28,286 nucleotides of DNA from Desulfobulbaceae bacterium. Its GTDB lineage: Bacteria; Desulfobacterota; Desulfobulbia; Desulfobulbales; SURF-16. This document shows, one piece after another, positions 24,539 to 28,286 of this stretch. Each line of letters begins with the position of its first letter. Within the stretch, counting starts at the first letter, position 1. Position numbers and translations under genes: made by a program. Where the stretch lies: assembly GCA_023230525.1 (NCBI GenBank), contig JALNXE010000059.1:1-28286 (forward strand). Direction: 5' to 3'. The notes below the pieces were generated by a model. That model did no database searches, had not been told where the DNA came from, and saw only the letters and a list, made by a program, of their open reading frames with translations.

Positions 24539-26089
24539 ATGACCGCTGATCAAATCATTTCCAAAGTATGGAGTTTCTGCCATGTCCTGCGTGACGCCGG
24601 GGTGAGTTATGTCGACTACCTGGAGCAGCTCACCTTTCTGATTTTCCTCAAGATGGCGGATGAATATTCAAATCCGATTTATAAGAAAGAGATAGATATC
24701 CCGAAGAAATACAGCTGGCCTCAGCTGCGCAAGAAGAGAGGGGCGGAGCTGGAAAGCCTCTACCTGGAGCTCTTGCAGGAGCTCGGCAAAGGAAAAGGGA
24801 TGCTGGGGCACATCTTCACCAAGGCGCAAAACAAGATTCAGGACCCGGCCATGCTCTACAAGGTCATTGACATGATCGACAAAGAGAACTGGGTTACCGA
24901 TGTGTCCACCGATGTGAAAGGGAAAATTTATGAAGGGCTCCTGGAAAAAAACGCCGAGGACACAAAATCCGGCGCCGGGCAGTATTTTACCCCCCGCGCC
25001 CTGATCAAGGCCATAGTGGAATGCGTGCGGCCGGAGCCGAAAAAGAGCATCGCCGATCCGGCCTGCGGCACCGGCGGCTTTTTCCTGGCTGCCTATGATT
25101 TCGTCGCCAAGCAAAAGCTGGACAAGGCGCAAAAAGACTTCCTGAAACATCAGACATTCCACGGCAACGAAATAGTCCCCAACACCCGCCGCCTGGCCTT
25201 GATGAACATGTTTCTGCATAACATCGGCGAGATTGACGGCGAGCCTGCCATCGATCCGACTGATGCCCTGATTGCCGCGCCGAAAAAAACCTTTGATTAT
25301 GTTCTCACCAATCCGCCCTTTGGCAAGAAAAGCAGCTACACCTCGTCCAATGGCGAGGGCAAGGAAGAAAAGGAAGACTTTACCTATAACCGCCAGGATT
25401 TCTGGGCCACGACCTCAAACAAACAGCTGAACTTCGTGCAGCATGTGCGCACAATGCTCAAGTCCACCGGGAAAGCTGCGGTGGTTGTTCCCGACAATGT
25501 GCTTTTTGAAGGCGGCGCCGGTGAAACGGTACGCAAGAAGCTCCTGGAAAACACCGAACTTCACACCATCTTGCGGTTGCCGACCGGCGTGTTCTATGCC
25601 CAGGGCGTGAAGGCAAATGTCTTGTTTTTCGACAATCGGGAAGCGAGTAAAGATCCTTGGACCAAGGAAGTCTGGTTTTACGATTACCGCACCAACATCC
25701 ACCACACCCTGAAGAAAAAGCAGCTTCGCTTCGAGGATTTGCAGGATTTCGTCGACTGTTATAACCCATCAAACCGCCACGCACGAAAAGCGACCTGGGA
25801 CGAAAAGAAAAACCCCGAAGGCAGATGGCGCAAGTTCACCTACAAGGAAATCGTGGCCCGCGATAAGACCAGCCTCGATATATTCTGGCTCAAGGACAAA
25901 AGCCTCGCCGATCTTGACAACCTCCCCGAACCCGAAATCCTGGCGGAGGAAATCATCGAAAATCTTGAGGCCGGCCTGGCAAGTTTCCGCGCTGTTGCGG
26001 CGGGATTGGCATCCCGGAACAGTCTGTCTGTAACTGATAAAATCACTGAGCAACGATATCATTTGACTGAAAACCTCACTGAGAGGTAA
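24539..26089 (+). CDS. hsdM: type I DNA methyltransferase subunit (HsdM)
   Basis: Encodes 516 aa. An N-terminal helical domain (SKVWSFCHVLRDAGVSYVDYLEQLTFLIFLKMADE) is followed by the N6-adenine methylase core: GQYFTPRALIKAIVE, SAM-binding ADPACGTGGFFLAAYD (about 172-187) and catalytic NPPF (about 258). All motifs are intact. A basic C-terminal region contacts HsdS. It is the last gene of the operon, after the ATPase/HNH pair, which is unusual, as hsdM normally directly precedes or follows hsdS. Start ATG 24539 is preceded by GAGGTGAGAG. Confidence 0.95.
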   Translation: MTADQIISKVWSFCHVLRDAGVSYVDYLEQLTFLIFLKMADEYSNPIYKKEIDIPKKYSWPQLRKKRGAELESLYLELLQELGKGKGMLGHIFTKAQNKIQDPAMLYKVIDMIDKENWVTDVSTDVKGKIYEGLLEKNAEDTKSGAGQYFTPRALIKAIVECVRPEPKKSIADPACGTGGFFLAAYDFVAKQKLDKAQKDFLKHQTFHGNEIVPNTRRLALMNMFLHNIGEIDGEPAIDPTDALIAAPKKTFDYVLTNPPFGKKSSYTSSNGEGKEEKEDFTYNRQDFWATTSNKQLNFVQHVRTMLKSTGKAAVVVPDNVLFEGGAGETVRKKLLENTELHTILRLPTGVFYAQGVKANVLFFDNREASKDPWTKEVWFYDYRTNIHHTLKKKQLRFEDLQDFVDCYNPSNRHARKATWDEKKNPEGRWRKFTYKEIVARDKTSLDIFWLKDKSLADLDNLPEPEILAEEIIENLEAGLASFRAVAAGLASRNSLSVTDKITEQRYHLTENLTER

Positions 26090-26119
26090 CTGAAACAGGT
26101 GTACCCCGATAAAAAAGCC

Positions 26120-26386
26120 ATGATTTCCATCGATAACTTCCACAAACAGATAGCCGGCGGCGAAGACAGTTCCCGCCAATTCAAGGCAGATGTTCGCAAT
26201 GCGGAATCTCTGGCATCGGAAATGGCGGCCTTTGCCAATTCCGAGGGTGGAACGCTGTTTATCGGCGTGGCCGATGACGGTTCCGTTCCTGGACTGACCG
26301 GCAAGGATGTGAGCTGGATCAATCAGCTTATCAGCAATGCGGCAAGTCACCTGGTCCGCACCATCCGCGAGGCCCTGAAACGATGA
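26120..26386 (+). CDS. truncated AlbA_2 (Schlafen-like) N-terminal domain protein
   Basis: Encodes 88 aa from ATG 26120 (GTG 26099 is also in frame). The sequence QIAGGEDSSRQFKADVRN, then EMAAFANSEGGTLFIGVADDG and INQLISNAASHLVR is the start of the AlbA_2 putative DNA-binding domain family, whose proteins are usually 400-550 aa. The family pattern stops at HLVR and is replaced by TIREALKR and TGA, which overlaps the zeta-toxin start (ATGA at 26383-26386). The last residues look like the end of a different gene, perhaps a lost antitoxin, fused by deletion. It is a near copy of 27338-27547. It may be a pseudogene or a leader that couples toxin translation. Confidence 0.65.
   Translation: MISIDNFHKQIAGGEDSSRQFKADVRNAESLASEMAAFANSEGGTLFIGVADDGSVPGLTGKDVSWINQLISNAASHLVRTIREALKR
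26144..26296 (+). repeat. direct repeat copy 1 (AlbA_2 fragment)
   Basis: 153 bases that recur at 27362-27514 in the same orientation without gaps; I count about 13 mismatches by eye. The 1.2-kb interval carries the zeta toxin, the small basic protein and a broken ATPase gene. Confidence 0.85.
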
Positions 26387-26913
26387 AGTCACATAATCAG
26401 AAGAAAATTATCATCATTGCCGGACCGAACGGGGCTGGCAAGACCACCTTTGCCGAGGAGTTTCTGCCCAAAGAGGCCAACTGCCCGATTTTCATCAACG
26501 CCGATCTGATTGCCGCAGGGTTCGCTCCCTTTGATCCGGATCGAGCTGCTTTCAAGGCAGGCAGGCTGATGCTGGCGGAAATTTTCGAACACTCCCGGCG
26601 GGGTGAGAGTTTCGCCTTTGAAACCACATTGAGCGGACGAGGGTATGCCAAACTCATCCCCGGCTGGCGGGCTGACGACTACATCGTCAAGCTTTTCTTT
26701 TTGCGGCTTGCCTCCCCCGAGTTGGCTCTCGCCCGTGTCCGTCAACGGGTGCTGGAGGGCGGGCATAATGTGCCTGAACCGACTATCCATAGACGGTTTG
26801 CGGCCGGGCTGCGAAATTTTGAAACCATGTATAAACCGATTGTCAGTGAATGGGCGCTGTACGATAATTCCGGCAGCGCCCCGCAACTCATCGCAGAAGG
26901 AGTGAACCTATGA
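26383..26913 (+). CDS. zeta-toxin-family kinase
   Basis: Encodes 176 aa. A P-loop near the N-terminus (IAGPNGAGKTTFAEEF, about residues 12-27) and FINADLIAAGFAPFDP and FAFETTLSGRGY match zeta toxins, which phosphorylate UDP-N-acetylglucosamine and block cell-wall synthesis, or a similar sugar-nucleotide kinase. R-rich HNVPEPTIHRRFAAGLRNF near residue 128-146 is typical of the short chromosomal group. ATG 26383 overlaps the stop of the truncated AlbA_2 frame and the gene's own stop overlaps the next ATG at 26910, so translation is coupled on both sides. No epsilon-type antitoxin precedes it. Confidence 0.88.
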   Translation: MKSHNQKKIIIIAGPNGAGKTTFAEEFLPKEANCPIFINADLIAAGFAPFDPDRAAFKAGRLMLAEIFEHSRRGESFAFETTLSGRGYAKLIPGWRADDYIVKLFFLRLASPELALARVRQRVLEGGHNVPEPTIHRRFAAGLRNFETMYKPIVSEWALYDNSGSAPQLIAEGVNL

Positions 26914-27092
26914 GCGTCAAAGCCATTGACCCGGAACAGAAAGACAGGAAACGCGACCCGGATTTTATCAAGGCCGAAATCGCCATGCAGCGCGCCGCCC
27001 AAAAGGCCCGCGAAAAGGCCAGGCGCGTGGGCGCCGGAGTGGCGATTCTCAAGGATGGAACGATCGTTGAAGAACAACCGGACAATCCTTGA
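26910..27092 (+). CDS. small basic protein, candidate zeta-toxin partner
   Basis: Encodes 60 aa: about 20 charged residues (IDPEQKDRKRDPDFIKAEIA), then a helix rich in Ala, Arg and Lys (QRAAQKAREKARRVG), then a short strand-like tail VAILKDGTIVEEQP. It overlaps the zeta-toxin stop by four bases (ATGA). The pairing with a zeta-type kinase, small size and tight coupling make it a plausible antitoxin, but its family is not known to me and the order (toxin first) is opposite to epsilon-zeta. Confidence 0.6.
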   Translation: MSVKAIDPEQKDRKRDPDFIKAEIAMQRAAQKAREKARRVGAGVAILKDGTIVEEQPDNP

Positions 27093-27095
27093 GCC

Positions 27096-27326
27096 ATGCG
27101 TATCCAGACCATTGAGATCATCGACTACAAGGCCTTTCTCGGCACCCACAAGATCAACGTGGGCGGCAAGAACCTGTTTATTTGCGGCGAGAACGGCAGC
27201 CACTACAACACTGAACGGCATGAAATTAAGACAGAGCTTGCCAGCGCCATACAGGCAGTGAAAAATCTTAAAGTTGAACTGGGTGAAGCTATAATTTCTC
27301 AATCTTGGATCATGGATGTCACATAA
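27096..27326 (+). pseudogene. N-terminal stub of an AAA/SMC-like ATPase with broken Walker A
   Basis: The first 35 residues IQTIEIIDYKAFLGTHKINV, GGKNLFICGENGS match the start of RecF/SMC-type defence ATPases, where GENGSGKSSL is expected. Here the P-loop is cut at GENGS and continues HYNTERHEIKTELASAIQAV, unrelated sequence. The 76-residue product cannot bind nucleotide as a normal ATPase would. It probably arose by deletion that joined two unrelated genes; it starts 3 bases after the small protein gene. Confidence 0.7.
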
Positions 27327-27337
27327 ATTTTGAAATC

Positions 27338-27547
27338 ATGACCGCTCTCGATATCCTTCAGAAACAGATAGCCAGCGGTCAAGACAGCTCCCGCCAATTC
27401 AAGGCCGATGTTTGCCATGCGGAATCGCTGGCATCGGAAATGGCGGCCTTTGCCAATTCCGAGGGTGGAACGCAGTTTACCTTCGTGGCAGATGACGGTT
27501 CCGTTCCTGGACTGGGCAGCAAGAGGCAAATAGAAGCATTCTTATAA
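27338..27547 (+). pseudogene. second truncated AlbA_2 N-terminal domain copy
   Basis: Encodes 69 aa, nearly the same as residues 6 to about 60 of the copy at 26120. The family core EGGTLFIGVADDG has become EGGTQFTFVADDG, and the frame ends after PGLGSKRQIEAFL. It has no C-terminal domains. Translation from ATG 27338 is possible but the product is unlikely to be functional. Confidence 0.72.
27362..27514 (+). repeat. direct repeat copy 2 (AlbA_2 fragment)
   Basis: 153-base direct copy of 26144-26296, about 91% identical by eye. Both end at the same GGACTG, after which the sequences diverge sharply, as at a recombination boundary. Confidence 0.85.
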
Positions 27548-27563
27548 AGCGAGAGAAAATTTC

Positions 27564-28286
27564 ATGATTGCCAGGCTATGTGAAGATATCAACAACCTGT
27601 TTTTGGCGGGCGCGAAAGAAGGGGAGCGGGAACTCATCCACAAGGCTTACGACCTTTCGCGTTATTTTGCATTAAATCGCGCTACACTGGAATCGGTTAA
27701 ACCGGTTTTGGACCTGGAACGAAAACTGTTTGCCGAAAAGGGGCCCAATAAAAATGTTCTTGAGCAGCGGGTCTTTGTGACTCTTCGGGAAATCGCGGAT
27801 TACTGTGTTGAGCATGGCTCCCCGGGGAAACGCTTGCCTTTAACTCCGGCAGTGCTTGCTGAATCGGCCGGCAGCCGGGAAAAGTCGCGGCATGCACTGG
27901 CGCTGGAGTTAGTGGGTTTCGCCAAGGAGATGTACCAACTGAAAAACCCGCGGGATCCCTTCAATAATAAGCGCAAGAGCCTGGCCCTGGATATCATCGG
28001 CAGGCTTGATGCCGGCTATGATATTCCGGAGGTCATGGAGTTGTGCATTACCGCCCTGCAAAGCAACAAAAAGGCACTCATTTTTGCCGCGGCGGAACTT
28101 CTTGAAATCAGGTGCGCTCGAAATCTCCCCCTGGAACCCGAAATAATCAAATGTCTGGACAGGATTATAAGTAAAACCAAGGACCGATCGGTCGCAGTGA
28201 CGGCGTTGAATGTACAGGTGGAAGCCTCTGTTATCGATGAGTTCGAGGCGCTGTCGAGAATCGACGATTGGAGAGAAGAAAACTCG
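27564..28286 (+). CDS. uncharacterised helical protein (partial, 3' end outside window)
   Basis: ATG 27564 opens a frame of 241 codons with no stop before the window ends, starting 16 bases after the AlbA_2 stub, with a modest GAGAG 11 bases upstream. It begins MIARLCEDINNLFLAGAKEG and is almost wholly amphipathic helix, with repeated units such as LALELVGFAKEMYQLK, LALDIIGRLDAGYDI, and ALQSNKKALIFAAAELLEI that resemble HEAT- or ARM-like helical repeats. No membrane helices or catalytic motif are visible in this part. I do not recognise the family. Confidence 0.75.
   Translation, partial: MIARLCEDINNLFLAGAKEGERELIHKAYDLSRYFALNRATLESVKPVLDLERKLFAEKGPNKNVLEQRVFVTLREIADYCVEHGSPGKRLPLTPAVLAESAGSREKSRHALALELVGFAKEMYQLKNPRDPFNNKRKSLALDIIGRLDAGYDIPEVMELCITALQSNKKALIFAAAELLEIRCARNLPLEPEIIKCLDRIISKTKDRSVAVTALNVQVEASVIDEFEALSRIDDWREENS

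Noticed and set aside
14606..28286. Integrase, insertion-sequence transposase or duplicated tRNA end that would prove a mobile island
   Set aside because: I looked for and did not see any; only repeats and broken genes support mobility.
1..28286. CRISPR array or cas genes
   Set aside because: No regularly spaced repeats of the right length and no cas-like proteins; the direct and inverted repeats found have other structures.

Overview
The window looks like a chromosomal segment from a Desulfobacterota (former deltaproteobacterial) sulfur-cycle bacterium, probably near the Desulfobulbales. I infer this from an IspD-IspF fusion, a small one-siroheme sulfite-reductase-type protein, the Nif3 / zinc-ribbon / RNase H / RNase P RNA order, and short palindromic repeats of a kind common in that group. 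No taxonomic search was possible.

Positions 1-14,660 are mostly housekeeping. A possible sigma-54 promoter precedes a universal-stress-protein-like gene and a small membrane protein. A lone HigA-like regulator follows. The minus strand then carries ispDF, a REP-like palindrome, RNase P RNA (rnpB), an RNase HI-like gene whose 3' end overlaps rnpB, a C4 zinc-ribbon coiled-coil protein, a Nif3-family protein and a tRNA with anticodon CAU. Next come the small sulfite-reductase-type gene (minus strand), rmuC-cysK overlapping on the plus strand, and a glycolytic cluster gap-rimI-pgk-tpiA-secG that ends at tRNA-Leu(GAG) and a strong terminator.

From about 14,660 to the end the window becomes an accessory, defence-rich region. 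It opens with a CopG/ParD-like antitoxin whose ParE partner is frameshifted, then decayed AlbA_2/ATPase-type fragments and an N-terminally lost, frameshifted Mrr endonuclease gene. An intact, tightly packed plus-strand operon follows: hsdR-hsdS-(ATPase)-(HNH nuclease)-hsdM. The ATPase plus HNH pair resembles PtuA/PtuB of the Septu defence system and sits inside the type I restriction-modification operon between hsdS and hsdM. The prrC/rloC anticodon nucleases are known to be inserted into hsd operons in the same way. This nested arrangement is the most interesting item here.

Downstream of hsdM is a patchwork. Two near-identical copies (about 91% over 153 bp) of a truncated AlbA_2 N-terminal domain flank a zeta-toxin-family kinase, a small basic protein that may be its antitoxin, and an ATPase fragment with a broken Walker A motif. 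The last CDS, of unknown function, runs off the window end.
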